Shown here piece by piece: positions 14,198 to 21,533 of a stretch of DNA of 21,533 nt (its first letter is position 1; every line of letters starts with the position of its first letter). The stretch lies in contig JAWLBR010000049.1 in NCBI GenBank assembly GCA_041687495.1, positions 1-21,533 of the forward strand. Direction: 5' to 3'. Origin of the DNA: JAWLBR01 sp041687495. Its GTDB lineage: Bacteria; Bacillota; Limnochordia; DTU087; JAAYGB01. The position numbers and the translations under genes were made by a program. The notes below the pieces were generated by a model. The model saw nothing but the letters and a program-made list of their open reading frames with translations. It was not told the origin of the DNA and ran no database searches.

Positions 14198-14479
14198 CTA
14201 GTCAACCTCCTCGCTCTTGGTTGTCAACTCTCGTAAGGCAGTTTGCACCTGCGCATCCGCAACAGATTCACCCGACCGCAGACGGGACTGCAACTGGACG
14301 GCAACCCGATTGTGGAGCTCCAAGTGCCGGAGATTCTTCCGCTTCGCGTTGGCCATCGGCCGCTTATCACCGTCAACCACTAGTACATACGTATCGTCGA
14401 GGTACCGCAACACAATATAGGCTGCTCCCGCGTCGCGGCCGGCTGTTGACGTTACCAGTTGACCGACTTGTGGCTTCAC
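14198..14479 (-). CDS. KOW-domain protein of the map-infA gap, putative RNA-binding (YbzG-like)
   Basis: 93 residues from the GTG at 14479 (8 bases from GGAGG); a GTG one codon upstream is also possible, and the frame runs on into map but without a ribosome site. The N-terminal half reads as a KOW/L14e-like barrel: VGQLVTSTAGRDAGAAYIVLRYLDDTYVLVVDGDKRPMANAKRKNLRHL, similar to the small KOW proteins found at this exact position in many Firmicutes. The C-terminal ~35 residues are charged and probably helical (LQSRLRSGESVADAQVQTALRELTTKSEE). A ribosome- or rRNA-binding role is inferred from the domain and context; no function is established here. Confidence 0.85.
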   Translation of the reverse strand: MKPQVGQLVTSTAGRDAGAAYIVLRYLDDTYVLVVDGDKRPMANAKRKNLRHLELHNRVAVQLQSRLRSGESVADAQVQTALRELTTKSEEVD

Positions 14480-14496
14480 CACAGGCACCTCCCGGC

Positions 14497-15252
14497 CTAC
14501 TGATCTTCTCGTCTTGTAAGAATCCATGGTCCGTCTGGAGTTACTGCCACCGTGTCTTCCCAGTGAGCCGATAGCGATCGGTCCGCAGTAATCACAGTCC
14601 ACTTATCCTCCAGGACAATAACCTCGTGAGTACCAAGGTTCAACATGGGCTCTAGGGCCAGTGTCATCCCAGCCTTCAAACGAGGACCCCGACCAGGCGG
14701 GCCGTAGTTGGGTATCTGTGGTGCCTCATGCATCGCTCTTCCAATACCGTGGCCCACAAAGTCCCGAACAACTCCATAACCCTTGGGTTCTGCATATTCC
14801 TGTATAGACGCGCCGATATCGCTCAGCCTATTACCTACTCTGGCATGCGCGATTCCTATCTCAAGGGCCTGCTTGGTATCTGCAATCAACCTTTTGGCCT
14901 GGTCAGCAACTTCTCCCACTGGCCAAGTCCGCGCAGCATCACCTTGATATCCATCGACGATGGCGCCAACGTCAATACTGACGATGTCTCCCTCTCGCAG
15001 AATCCGATCGCCGGGGATTCCATGCACCACCTGCTCGTTCACAGAAACACAAGCGCTCCCGGGAAAGCCACCATAACCCAGGAAAGAAGGAATCGCTCCC
15101 AGCCCCCTGAGCTTGGTCTCTGCCAATTCGTCGATCTGCTTGGTGGTGATCCCAGGACGAATAGCATCCCGCAACCACTCGTGAACCTCAGCCACGACTT
15201 GCCCGGCTTTCCACATCTTCTCAAGTTCTGCATCAGACTTTAAGATTATCAT
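14497..15252 (-). CDS. map: Methionine aminopeptidase, type I
   Basis: Removes the initiator methionine from nascent proteins. 251 residues. The metal ligands are all present: Asp94 (VSIDVGA), Asp105 (GDAARTW), His168 (VGHGIG), Glu201 (LALEPM) and Glu232 (HWEDTVAV); His78 (VVHGIP) and His175 (AMHEAP) complete the active site. No N-terminal zinc finger extension, so type Ia. ATG start with a weaker GCGGGG site. It follows adk by 79 bases with no clear signal in the gap, the usual secY-adk-map-infA order. Confidence 0.97.
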   Translation of the reverse strand: MIILKSDAELEKMWKAGQVVAEVHEWLRDAIRPGITTKQIDELAETKLRGLGAIPSFLGYGGFPGSACVSVNEQVVHGIPGDRILREGDIVSIDVGAIVDGYQGDAARTWPVGEVADQAKRLIADTKQALEIGIAHARVGNRLSDIGASIQEYAEPKGYGVVRDFVGHGIGRAMHEAPQIPNYGPPGRGPRLKAGMTLALEPMLNLGTHEVIVLEDKWTVITADRSLSAHWEDTVAVTPDGPWILTRREDQ

Positions 15253-15331
15253 GCTGTACCCCGCTCTTGGCCTTCTCTATCTCGTACCCGTGTGTCCCAA
15301 ACCAGTTGCTGGGCGTGAGCCAGTGCTCAAC

Positions 15332-15967
15332 CTAATTGTTCGGTAATCCCTGCAGAATGTCGGCAAAAACCTGGTCAATGGTCCCACTGCCGTCTATCAC
15401 CAACGCCGGCCACTGATCTTTCATCAGCTCAACCGCCGGCCTGGTCAGCCGCTGATAGACATCCATACGCTCTAAAGCGATGGGCTGTGTATCATCGTCC
15501 CGCTTTCCCAGTTCTCCCTGCCCGCAAACGCAACAGGCGTCGCCAATCTCAACCCGGTGGTGTTTTGGACTAAATACTGCACCACACCGAAGGCATGTTA
15601 GGCGCTGGACAATGCGCTCCACTGCCTCCAGTTGGTTGACTTCTAGGACGACAACTGCGTCTGGTTCTAGCCTCCGGCTGGCTCCCTTCGCCTGAGCCAG
15701 AGTACGGGGAAACCCATCCAGAATATACCCTTTCGCACAATCAGGTTCAACAATCCGCTCGAGGACAACGCCCATGGTTACCTCATCGGGAACAAAGTGA
15801 CCTTTAGTGATTAAGCTTTCGGCCAGCTTTCCCAACTCAGTCCCCATTTTGATAGCCCTGCGAAAAATATCCCCAGTGGAGATATGGGGAATCCCCAACT
15901 GCTTTGACAGTAGGCTAGCTTGTGTTCCTTTGCCAGAGCCAGGAACTCCAGCCATAACCAATTGCAT
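15332..15967 (-). CDS. adk: Adenylate kinase, zinc-type lid
   Basis: Interconverts ATP + AMP and 2 ADP. 211 residues. P-loop GVPGSGKGT (7-15), AMP-site blocks STGDIFRRAI and LDGFPRTLAQA, and a long lid with Cys125/Cys128 (CLRC) and Cys145/Cys148 (CCVC), the zinc-binding form common in Gram-positives. The lid then continues KRDDDTQPIALERMDVY. ATG start with AAAGGGGAG upstream. It lies 68 bases after secY; that gap contains a short palindrome (TGAGC-GT-GCTCA) but no convincing promoter. Confidence 0.97.
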   Translation of the reverse strand: MQLVMAGVPGSGKGTQASLLSKQLGIPHISTGDIFRRAIKMGTELGKLAESLITKGHFVPDEVTMGVVLERIVEPDCAKGYILDGFPRTLAQAKGASRRLEPDAVVVLEVNQLEAVERIVQRLTCLRCGAVFSPKHHRVEIGDACCVCGQGELGKRDDDTQPIALERMDVYQRLTRPAVELMKDQWPALVIDGSGTIDQVFADILQGLPNN

Positions 15968-16035
15968 GCTGTGAAACTCCCCTTTAGCAAAACCCAGATG
16001 AGCACGCTCAAATGGATTATTACCATTGTTCCTAG

Positions 16036-17304
16036 TTACCTCATGAAACCCTCATAGTGGCGCATCAGCAGCTGTGCCTCAATCTGCTTCATCGTATCAA
16101 GTGCGACCCCGACGAGAATCAGAAGACTAGTACCACCAAAGTACAAAATGCTGGTCGGCATTCTGGTCACTGAAGCCATGATGTACGGCAGGACAGCAAT
16201 CAGAGCCAAGAAGATGGCGCCAGCCAGTGTAATTCTGGTCAGTACTCGATCCAAGTACTGAGCCGTCGGCCGTCCGGGCCGTAGCCCCGGAATGAATCCA
16301 CCGTACTTCTTCATGTTATCTGACACCTCAACTGGGTTGAAGGTCACAGCAGTGTAGAAGTAGGTAAAGAAGACGACCAATAGTGCATACAGTAAGTTAT
16401 ACCCAAAGGTACCCCAGCCAATAAAGCGAGTTACAACTTCCAGAGCCGGGATGAACTGAGCCAAAGTCAATGGGAAGGTCAGTACCGACGAGGCAAAAAT
16501 AACAGGAATCACGCCGGCCTGATTAACCTTAAGCGGAATATTTGTGCTCTGTCCGCCATACATCTTCCGGCCTACCACCCGTTTGGCGTACTGAACCGGG
16601 ATGCGCCTCTCCGCCTGCTGAATCATGATGACTCCACCAATGACTACGACAGACAGTACTACAAAGGCCAGTGCACTGAAAACGCTTAACCCACCGGCTC
16701 CCAGCGAACGAATGGTGTTATACGCACCACCCGGGATCCGCGCCACGATACCAGTGAAGATGATCAGTGAAATTCCGTTCCCAATACCATGCTCTGATAT
16801 CTTCTCACCTAACCACATCACAAACATTGTTCCAGCGGTAAGGGTAACCACAATCAGCGTACTCGTGAAAACTCCTGGATTCGCCACCACACCATAGGCC
16901 TGCGCGGTCATGGTTACTGCTAGGCCCTGAATCAGACCTAGGACAACCGTACCATACCGCGTATAAGCAGCGATCTTCCGACGACCCTCTGGACCCTCTT
17001 TCGCCATCTGCTCAAGTTGAGGAACCACAACCGTCAGCAGTTGAATGATAATCGAAGCCGTAATGTACGGCCCTACGTTCATCGCGAATACCGAAAAGCG
17101 GGAAAAAGCGCCCCCGGCAAACAAGTCCAAGAATCCAAAGATGTTGCCGCCAGAAGTGTTGAGCCGTTCTGCCAAAAGATTGGCGTCCACTCCAGGTACC
17201 GGTACATAGGACCCCAGCCGGTAAATAATCAGCAGCCCGGCGGTGTACAAGATCTTGCGTCGCAAGTCTCCGATGCGCAGTGCATTACGGAGGGCATCAA
17301 GCAT
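16036..17304 (-). CDS. secY: Protein translocase channel subunit SecY
   Basis: Pore of the Sec export channel, 422 residues with about ten hydrophobic helices. Diagnostic blocks: RKILYTAGLLIIYRLGSYVPVPGVD (first helix), SRFSVFAMNVGPYITASIIIQLL, AYTRYGTVVLGLIQGLAV, GEKISEHGIGNGISLIIF, QQAERRIPVQYAKR, PLKVNQAGVIPVIFASS and the cytosolic loop GGFIPGLRPGRPTAQYL that contacts SecA and the ribosome. The ATG directly follows the rplO stop (TAGATG), with GAGGTGAT overlapping the end of rplO, so it is translationally coupled. Confidence 0.98.
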   Translation of the reverse strand: MLDALRNALRIGDLRRKILYTAGLLIIYRLGSYVPVPGVDANLLAERLNTSGGNIFGFLDLFAGGAFSRFSVFAMNVGPYITASIIIQLLTVVVPQLEQMAKEGPEGRRKIAAYTRYGTVVLGLIQGLAVTMTAQAYGVVANPGVFTSTLIVVTLTAGTMFVMWLGEKISEHGIGNGISLIIFTGIVARIPGGAYNTIRSLGAGGLSVFSALAFVVLSVVVIGGVIMIQQAERRIPVQYAKRVVGRKMYGGQSTNIPLKVNQAGVIPVIFASSVLTFPLTLAQFIPALEVVTRFIGWGTFGYNLLYALLVVFFTYFYTAVTFNPVEVSDNMKKYGGFIPGLRPGRPTAQYLDRVLTRITLAGAIFLALIAVLPYIMASVTRMPTSILYFGGTSLLILVGVALDTMKQIEAQLLMRHYEGFMR

Positions 17305-17748
17305 CTAGATCACCTCGACCTTACCGCCGGCTCCCTCAATCTTCTCAGCGGCTGATTTAGAGAACTTATGGGCTCGCACTGTAAGCGCTGACTGCAGTTC
17401 ACCGTCCCCCAAAATCTTGATACCGTCTTTGGCCTTGTTTGCCAGACCCGACTGTACCAACATCTCTGGAGTCACAACAGTACCGTTTTCAAAGTTATTG
17501 AGGTCCGCAACATTCACCGTCGCGTACTCTTTCTTGAAAATATTCTTAAAGCCACGCTTCGGTAGTCGCCGCACCAATGGAGTTTGGCCGCCTTCGAAGG
17601 TTGGTCCTTTGCCGCCTCCGGAACGAGCCAACTGCCCCTTGTGTCCGCGTCCAGAGGTCTTGCCCAATCCAGAACCAATACCCCGACCTACCCGCTTGCG
17701 GGCCTCGCTCTTTGCTCCTGCGCTGGGCTGTAGATCATGTAGCCTCAC
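17305..17748 (-). CDS. rplO: 50S ribosomal protein L15 (uL15)
   Basis: 147 residues from the GTG at 17748, which is 8 bases from AGGAGG and gives MRLHDLQPSAGAKSEARKRVGRG, the family start; the GTG three codons upstream abuts the ribosome site with no spacing. The glycine/basic extension GRGIGSGLGKTSGRGHKGQ that threads into 23S rRNA and the globular part (GTVVTPEMLVQSGL, VRAHKFSKSAAEKIEGAGGKVEVI) are intact. Between rpmD and secY, as in the standard spc order. Confidence 0.98.
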   Translation of the reverse strand: MRLHDLQPSAGAKSEARKRVGRGIGSGLGKTSGRGHKGQLARSGGGKGPTFEGGQTPLVRRLPKRGFKNIFKKEYATVNVADLNNFENGTVVTPEMLVQSGLANKAKDGIKILGDGELQSALTVRAHKFSKSAAEKIEGAGGKVEVI

Positions 17749-17781
17749 ACTTGCCACCTCCTCTTAACGGTCACCTAGAAG

Positions 17782-17970
17782 TTAGCCTATCTCTTCGACT
17801 TCTACCAGGTGAGCAACCTTACGAATCATACCCCGCAGAGCAGGGTTATCCTCATGTATGACCGTGGACTGTAGTTTCTTAAAGCCTAGGGCCTGGATGG
17901 TAGCCTTTTGGTCCTTAGCAAAGCCAATCGCACTCTTCTTCCAGGTAATCTTCAACTTCTTTTCGGCCAT
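17782..17970 (-). CDS. rpmD: 50S ribosomal protein L30 (uL30)
   Basis: 62 residues with the short bacterial L30 form: KLKITWKKSAIGFAKDQKATIQALGFKKLQSTVIHEDNPALRGM, then KVAHLVEVEEIG. ATG start with GGAGGG 8 bases upstream, between rpsE and rplO in the conserved order. Nothing unusual seen. Confidence 0.97.
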   Translation of the reverse strand: MAEKKLKITWKKSAIGFAKDQKATIQALGFKKLQSTVIHEDNPALRGMIRKVAHLVEVEEIG

Positions 17971-17997
17971 ATCTTTCCCTCCTCACACGGCGGGCAA

Positions 17998-18501
17998 CTA
18001 GCCCAGTATCTCTTCCACCGACTTACCGCGCAACCGGGCGACATCCTCCGCAGTCTTGACGGACTGCAGTGCACTGATAGTAGCCCGTACTACGTTGATG
18101 GGGTTATTCGAGCCCTGGGACTTGGTTAGGATATCTCTAACCCCCGCCGCTTCCAGTACCGCCCGAACCGGACCTCCTGCGATAACTCCGGTACCAGGAG
18201 CAGCTGGCTTGAGAAACACCTTTGCCCCACTAAACCTAGTCGTCACCTCGTGGGGAATCGTGGTTCCCACAATCGATATCGATACTAGGTTCTTCTTAGC
18301 GGCGTCGCTCCCCTTTCGGATGGCCTCGGCAACTTCCTTTGCCTTACCAAGTCCAGCTCCGACCCGGCCTTTGCCATCTCCAACTACAACAAGAGCGCTG
18401 AAACTCCGAGTACGTCCACCTTTAACAGTCTTAGAGACCGGGTTAATACTGACAACCCTTTCCTCCAAGTCGTTCTCGTTTGGTCTAAAACCTTTTGCCA
18501 A
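17998..18501 (-). CDS. rpsE: 30S ribosomal protein S5 (uS5)
   Basis: 167 residues. Double-stranded RNA-binding-like N-terminal domain (EERVVSINPVSKTVKGGRTRSFSALVVVGDGKGRVGAGLGKAKEV) and C-terminal domain (FLKPAAPGTGVIAGGPVRAVLEAAGVRDILTKSQGSNNPINVVRAT) are intact; S5 shapes the mRNA entry tunnel and decoding fidelity. The in-frame start is TTG at 18501, 9 bases after GGGAGG; an out-of-frame ATG lies between the ribosome site and the TTG (complement of 18504-18506) and would not give S5. Confidence 0.98.
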   Translation of the reverse strand: MAKGFRPNENDLEERVVSINPVSKTVKGGRTRSFSALVVVGDGKGRVGAGLGKAKEVAEAIRKGSDAAKKNLVSISIVGTTIPHEVTTRFSGAKVFLKPAAPGTGVIAGGPVRAVLEAAGVRDILTKSQGSNNPINVVRATISALQSVKTAEDVARLRGKSVEEILG

Positions 18502-18524
18502 GCCATTGCGCCTCCCTTCTGTAC

Positions 18525-18884
18525 TTAGAAATCTAGGCCTGCCTCACGGGCACCGTCTGCCAGCGCTGCAACCCGACCATGGTAGATATATCCACCTCTG
18601 TCGAACACAACCTGCGAAATGCCCTTCTCTAGTGCTCGCTTAGCCAGTAACTCGCCAACAGCCTTGGCTGCGTCTTTGTTCGAAGTTCCGCCATCGTTAT
18701 TCTGCAGATCCATGGTCGATGCTGACACCAGCGTGTTGCCTGCAACATCGTCAATGATCTGAGCATACATATGATTCAAACTCCGATAGACGTTGAGCCT
18801 TGGACGCTCTGGTGTGCCGGAAACCTTCCTACGCACCCGAACATGGCGGCGCACCCGCTCTGCTGCACGATTGGTCTTTGGCAT
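18525..18884 (-). CDS. rplR: 50S ribosomal protein L18 (uL18)
   Basis: 119 residues; the 5S rRNA-binding protein. Blocks RVRRHVRVRRKVSGTPERPRLNVYRS, NHMYAQIIDD, TLVSAST and VFDRGGYIYHGRVAALADGAREAGLDF are intact. ATG start with GAGGTGA upstream. The 97-base gap from rplF contains a perfect CCTGTA/TACAGG hairpin (18912-18928) and a GGCC/GGCC stem (about 18941-18953) without T-runs. Confidence 0.98.
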   Translation of the reverse strand: MPKTNRAAERVRRHVRVRRKVSGTPERPRLNVYRSLNHMYAQIIDDVAGNTLVSASTMDLQNNDGGTSNKDAAKAVGELLAKRALEKGISQVVFDRGGYIYHGRVAALADGAREAGLDF

Positions 18885-18981
18885 TCTCTCTCACCTCTCG
18901 TTGCCAAGCTTCCTGTATTTGCTACAGGTACTACGTGGGGTGGCCTAGGCGGCCAGACCCACCAACATCACCTGACTATCA

Positions 18982-19524
18982 TCAACCGGCCTTACCAGCC
19001 TTACCGGCTTTCCGACGAATCCGCTCACCCTCGTACTTGATACCCTTGCCAAGGTAGGGTTCCGGCGGCCGTACCGCACGGATATTGGCAGCTGTCTCAC
19101 CAACCAGCTGCTTGTCAATGCCCTTAACGGTAATCTTTGTGGGAGCAGGCACCTCAATCTCGATGCCCGGTGCAGGCTCCATCTCAACCGGATGAGAGTA
19201 TCCCATCGTAAGAACGAGCTTATTGCCCTGCTTTGCGGCCCGGTATCCAACTCCGACAATCTCCAAATTACGGCTGTAGCCATTGGTGACACCTTCTACC
19301 ATGTTGGCCAATAGGCTCCGGGTCAGTCCGTGCAGTGACTTTTGCTGCTTCTCATCCGACTGCCGCTTAACAACGATGGTGTTGTCTACTTGTTCGATCA
19401 CCATTGTCGGGTGAAACTCATTCTTCAGTTCACCCTTAGGCCCCTTAACAGAAACAACGCTGCCGTCAATAGTCACCGTAACGCCTTGTGGTACTGGAAT
19501 AGGCAACCTACCGATCCTGGACAC
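18982..19524 (-). CDS. rplF: 50S ribosomal protein L6 (uL6)
   Basis: 180 residues, two tandem alpha/beta domains: SRIGRLPIPVPQGVTVTIDG and VSVKGPKGELKNEF, then GYSRNLEIVGVGYRA, PAPTKITVKGIDKQLVGETAANIRAVRPPEPYLGKGIKYEGERIRRKAG. GTG start with AAGGAGG 7 bases upstream. The C-terminus ends in a small tandem KAG repeat (RKAGKAGKAG), a slight extension of the usual RRK-AGK tail. Follows rpsH by 82 bases. Confidence 0.98.
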   Translation of the reverse strand: MSRIGRLPIPVPQGVTVTIDGSVVSVKGPKGELKNEFHPTMVIEQVDNTIVVKRQSDEKQQKSLHGLTRSLLANMVEGVTNGYSRNLEIVGVGYRAAKQGNKLVLTMGYSHPVEMEPAPGIEIEVPAPTKITVKGIDKQLVGETAANIRAVRPPEPYLGKGIKYEGERIRRKAGKAGKAG

Positions 19525-19606
19525 GTTGTCCCCTCCTTCCTACATAACATATCTGCATTCCCGTGAGCTCCCACTAGCATGGCGAACTCTCTGGGTTCAA
19601 TTGCGT

Positions 19607-20005
19607 CTACCAAACGAAGCAGACTACTTCTCCACCAACGCCGACTTGACGAGCCTTTCTATCGCTCATCAGTCCTTGGCTCGTGGACACGACAGCTACG
19701 CCCAAACCGCCCAGAACCTTAGGGATCTCGCTGTGGTTAGCGTAAACCCGCCGCCCAGGCCTGCTGATCCGCTTCAAGCCGGAGATAGCTCTCTCCTTCT
19801 GCGGAGTATACTTCAGGTAAACGCGAATGAGGCCCTGTCGTCCATCGTCGATCCAACGATAGTCCTTAACATAACCCTCTTCTTTGAAGAGCTTTGCCAA
19901 CTCCAGCTTCATCTTCGATCCAGGGATATCCACACTGTCGTGAAACACTGAATTGGCATTTCTAATCCGGGTCAGCATATCAGCGATCGGATCCGTTATG
20001 ATCAT
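19607..20005 (-). CDS. rpsH: 30S ribosomal protein S8 (uS8)
   Basis: 132 residues. Central-domain 16S rRNA binder with DPIADMLTRIRNANSV, GSKMKLELAKLFKEEGYVKDY, GLKRISRPGRRVYANHSEIPKVLGGLGVAVVSTSQGLMSDRKAR and the end GGEVVCFVW. ATG start with AAGGGGG 10 bases upstream, 30 bases after rpsZ. In E. coli S8 regulates the spc operon; no corresponding site was identified here. Confidence 0.98.
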   Translation of the reverse strand: MIITDPIADMLTRIRNANSVFHDSVDIPGSKMKLELAKLFKEEGYVKDYRWIDDGRQGLIRVYLKYTPQKERAISGLKRISRPGRRVYANHSEIPKVLGGLGVAVVSTSQGLMSDRKARQVGVGGEVVCFVW

Positions 20006-20035
20006 AAAGGTTCAACCCCCTTCCTTCGCACCTTC

Positions 20036-20221
20036 TTACCAACTGGCCTTGGTTACTCCAGGAACTTGGCCCTTAGATGCCAAGTTGCGGAAGCAAACGC
20101 GGCACATATCGAACTTACGCATATATCCCCGGGGCCGTCCGCAGATCTGGCAGCGGTTTACCCGTCTCGTACTAAACTTCGGCTCAGCCGCAGCCTTATT
20201 GATCATAGACTTCTTCGCCAC
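20036..20221 (-). CDS. rpsZ: 30S ribosomal protein S14, zinc-type (uS14)
   Basis: 61 residues from the GTG at 20221 (AKKSMINKAAAEPKFSTRRVNRC...), with AAGGAG 7 bases upstream; the frame is open eight codons further but without a ribosome site. CQIC and CRVC pairs form the zinc site of the short C+ S14, typical of Gram-positives and usually named rpsZ or rpsN type Z. Ends GQVPGVTKASW. Between rplE and rpsH. Confidence 0.98.
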   Translation of the reverse strand: MAKKSMINKAAAEPKFSTRRVNRCQICGRPRGYMRKFDMCRVCFRNLASKGQVPGVTKASW

Positions 20222-20290
20222 ATTCTCACTCCTTATCAATGGCAAGGTATTACGTGGACGATAAACACCTGACCCGCCCCTGGCTCAGGG

Positions 20291-20833
20291 TTACTGCCTA
20301 AAAGGCATTCCCAAGTTTTTCAGGAGTGCGTAGGCCTCTTCATCAGTCTTAGCTGATGTGACGATGATGATATCCATTCCCCGTACCTTGTCAACATCAT
20401 CGTAATTTATCTCAGGGAAAATTAGCTGTTCTCTAACTCCCAACGAGTAGTTGCCTCTCCCATCAAACGACCGAGGAGATACTCCTCTGAAGTCACGGAT
20501 TCGAGGCAAGGCGACATTAATCAGTTTCTCCAAGAAGTGCCACATCTTCTCCCGCCGCAGTGTAACCTTGCAGCCAATCGGCATCCCTTCCCGAATCTTA
20601 AAGGCAGCAATGGACTTCTTTGCCTTCGTAATCACCGGCTTTTGACCAGCGATCTGAGTCATATCCCGAACAGCTGACTCCAATGCCTTCGCATCACCAA
20701 CTGCCTCACCAACACCCATGTTGAGTACAATCTTCTCGATCTTCGGCAGCATCATGACGTTGTCGTAGTTAAACTGGCTTTGCAGCGCAGGCACTACTTC
20801 GTTGCGATACTTTTCTTCTATCCGAGCAGCCAA
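20291..20833 (-). CDS. rplE: 50S ribosomal protein L5 (uL5)
   Basis: 180 residues; binds 5S rRNA and the P-site tRNA. Blocks PKIEKIVLNMGVGEAVGDAKALESAV, GQKPVITKAKKSIAAFKIREGMPIGCKVTLR, LPRIRDFRGVSPRSFDGRGNYSLGVREQLIFPEI and GMDIIIVTSAKTDEEAYALLKNLGMPF are intact. The start is TTG at 20833 with GGAGGGG 7 bases upstream; no closer in-frame ATG or GTG gives the full N-terminus. 23 bases after rplX. Confidence 0.98.
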   Translation of the reverse strand: MAARIEEKYRNEVVPALQSQFNYDNVMMLPKIEKIVLNMGVGEAVGDAKALESAVRDMTQIAGQKPVITKAKKSIAAFKIREGMPIGCKVTLRREKMWHFLEKLINVALPRIRDFRGVSPRSFDGRGNYSLGVREQLIFPEINYDDVDKVRGMDIIIVTSAKTDEEAYALLKNLGMPFRQ

Positions 20834-20856
20834 CGCGCTTCCCCTCCCTTCACAGC

Positions 20857-21180
20857 TTAGTCAATGGACTTACCGCAGCTTTTGCATACCCGACTAACAG
20901 AGCCGTCCTCACTGCGCTCTCGAACGACCCGAGTAGCGGACTGGCAGTTCGGGCATACAAGCTGGACATTTGACGCATGAATCGGCGCAGGGGTTTCAAC
21001 AATTCCGCCCTGCGGATTGGTTCGGGTAGGCCGTGAATGCTTCTTACGGATATTCAAACCCTCAACCAGAACCCGATTCTCTTTGGGGACAACTCGAAGC
21101 ACTTTGCCTGTCTTGCCCCGCTCATTGCCGGAGATGACCTTAACTAAGTCACCTTTCCGCACATGCACTTTCCCGGCCAC
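20857..21180 (-). CDS. rplX: 50S ribosomal protein L24 (uL24)
   Basis: 107 residues; KOW-type assembly protein. MAGKVHVRKGDLVKVISGNERGKTGKVLRVVPKENRVLVEGLNIRKKH is followed by a C-terminal ribbon with CPNC and CKSC pairs, the zinc-type tail common in Firmicutes. GTG start with AAGGAGG 9 bases upstream. 24 bases after rplN, conserved order. Confidence 0.98.
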   Translation of the reverse strand: MAGKVHVRKGDLVKVISGNERGKTGKVLRVVPKENRVLVEGLNIRKKHSRPTRTNPQGGIVETPAPIHASNVQLVCPNCQSATRVVRERSEDGSVSRVCKSCGKSID

Positions 21181-21204
21181 TGGCGATGACCTCCTTCCAG
21201 AATC

Positions 21205-21533
21205 CTACAATACCTCTGGAGCCAAGGAAACGATCTTCATATAGTTCTTTTCCCTCAGCTCACGGGCCACCGGCCCGAAAATACGGGTTCCTCTTGGGTT
21301 ACCCTGAGCATCGATGATTACGGCGGCGTTGTCATCAAAACCGATATAGGAACCATCCGGCCTTCCTACAGACTTCTTCGTGCGAACGACAACGGCCTTG
21401 ACTACATCGCCCTTCTTTACCACGCCCCCGGGCGTTGCTTCTTTGACAGTAGCCACGATAACATCACCGACCCCGGCGTACCGTCGATAAGAAACACCCA
21501 ACACACGGATGCACAAAAGTCGCGTGGCCCCCG
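21205..21533 (-). CDS. rplN: 50S ribosomal protein L14 (uL14), 5' end outside window
   Basis: The reading frame is open to the right edge; the visible part begins GATRLLCIRVLG, so only about 14-15 N-terminal residues of the usual 122 are missing. SYRRYAGVGDVIVATVKEATPGGVVKKGDVVKAVVVRTKK, PDGSYIGFDDNAAVIID and NPRGTRIFGPVARELREKNYMKIVSLAPEVL are near-consensus. L14 lies at the subunit interface. By conserved order rpsQ and rpmC should lie just beyond the window. Confidence 0.97.
   Translation of the reverse strand, partial: GATRLLCIRVLGVSYRRYAGVGDVIVATVKEATPGGVVKKGDVVKAVVVRTKKSVGRPDGSYIGFDDNAAVIIDAQGNPRGTRIFGPVARELREKNYMKIVSLAPEVL

Noticed and set aside
14728..15243. + strand open frame (171 codons) opposite map
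   Set aside because: Antisense shadow of an intact methionine aminopeptidase.
15811..16026. - strand open frame starting in the secY-adk gap and running into adk in another frame
   Set aside because: Only a weak AGGA before its ATG and it overlaps most of the adk N-terminus; no conserved features seen.
18056..18643. Long + strand open frame (195 codons) opposite rpsE and rplR
   Set aside because: Antisense shadow of two unmistakable ribosomal protein genes; no ribosome site and no protein-like composition.
18912..18953. Hairpins in the rplF-rplR gap as a regulatory element or terminator
   Set aside because: Short stems without T-run, in the middle of a conserved operon; too weak to claim more than incidental structure.
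1..21533. CRISPR arrays, insertion sequences, tRNA or rRNA genes, phage or toxin-antitoxin genes
   Set aside because: No repeat arrays, transposase-like frames, cloverleaf or rRNA-like sequence were seen; the window is core chromosome.

Overview
The window reads as chromosomal DNA of a Gram-positive bacterium of the Firmicutes/Bacillota, more Clostridia-like than Bacillus-like. The gene order rpsM-rpsK-rpsD-rpoA-rplQ-ecfA1-ecfA2-ecfT-truA-rplM-rpsI is the classic Firmicutes arrangement, and rpsD lies inside the alpha cluster as in Clostridia rather than elsewhere as in Bacillus. A KOW-domain gene sits between map and infA. Zinc-type forms of S14, S4, L36, L24 and adenylate kinase, strong AAGGAGG-type ribosome binding sites and frequent TTG/GTG starts fit the same assignment. 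Base composition is moderate, a little over half G+C by eye. No species can be named from the sequence alone.

Layout. Positions 1-4813 (+ strand) hold the C-terminal part of a DnaE-family polymerase that looks like the error-prone DnaE2/ImuC type, a small uncharacterised soluble protein, and a class A penicillin-binding protein; a small membrane protein on the - strand lies among them. A bidirectional hairpin at about 4850 separates these from an aldo/keto reductase with a C-terminal iron-sulfur domain (- strand). Everything from 6161 to the right edge is on the - strand. Read in the direction of transcription (right to left) it is: rplN, rplX, rplE, rpsZ, rpsH, rplF, rplR, rpsE, rpmD, rplO, secY, adk, map, KOW protein, infA, rpmJ, rpsM, rpsK, rpsD, rpoA, rplQ, a terminator, ecfA1, ecfA2, ecfT, truA, a promoter with leader, rplM, rpsI, and a strong terminator. 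rpmJ was located by direct translation of the infA-rpsM gap.

How the genes work together. The right two thirds supply the translation machinery (eighteen ribosomal proteins and IF-1), the protein export channel SecY, nucleotide balance (Adk), N-terminal methionine removal (Map), the RNA polymerase alpha subunit, a pseudouridine synthase and the energising module (EcfA1, EcfA2, EcfT) of vitamin/metal ECF transporters. Several starts were shortened from the longest possible reading frame by Shine-Dalgarno spacing and family N-termini (rpsM, rplO, rpsD, rplM, ecfT, truA, the KOW gene, the reductase, the PBP).

The coding content is ordinary. The structure worth a second look is in the gaps: (i) a sigma-A-type promoter and nested-helix leader in front of rpsD inside the alpha cluster; (ii) a structured rpsD-rpoA gap with a 10-bp hairpin and a possible pseudoknot abutting the rpoA ribosome binding site; (iii) a 17-codon upstream frame with a perfect AGGAGG that overlaps an intrinsic terminator and stops one base before the ecfA1 start; (iv) a promoter and leader before rplM; (v) a small membrane-protein gene whose start lies in a hairpin. 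I do not see a new multi-gene system here.
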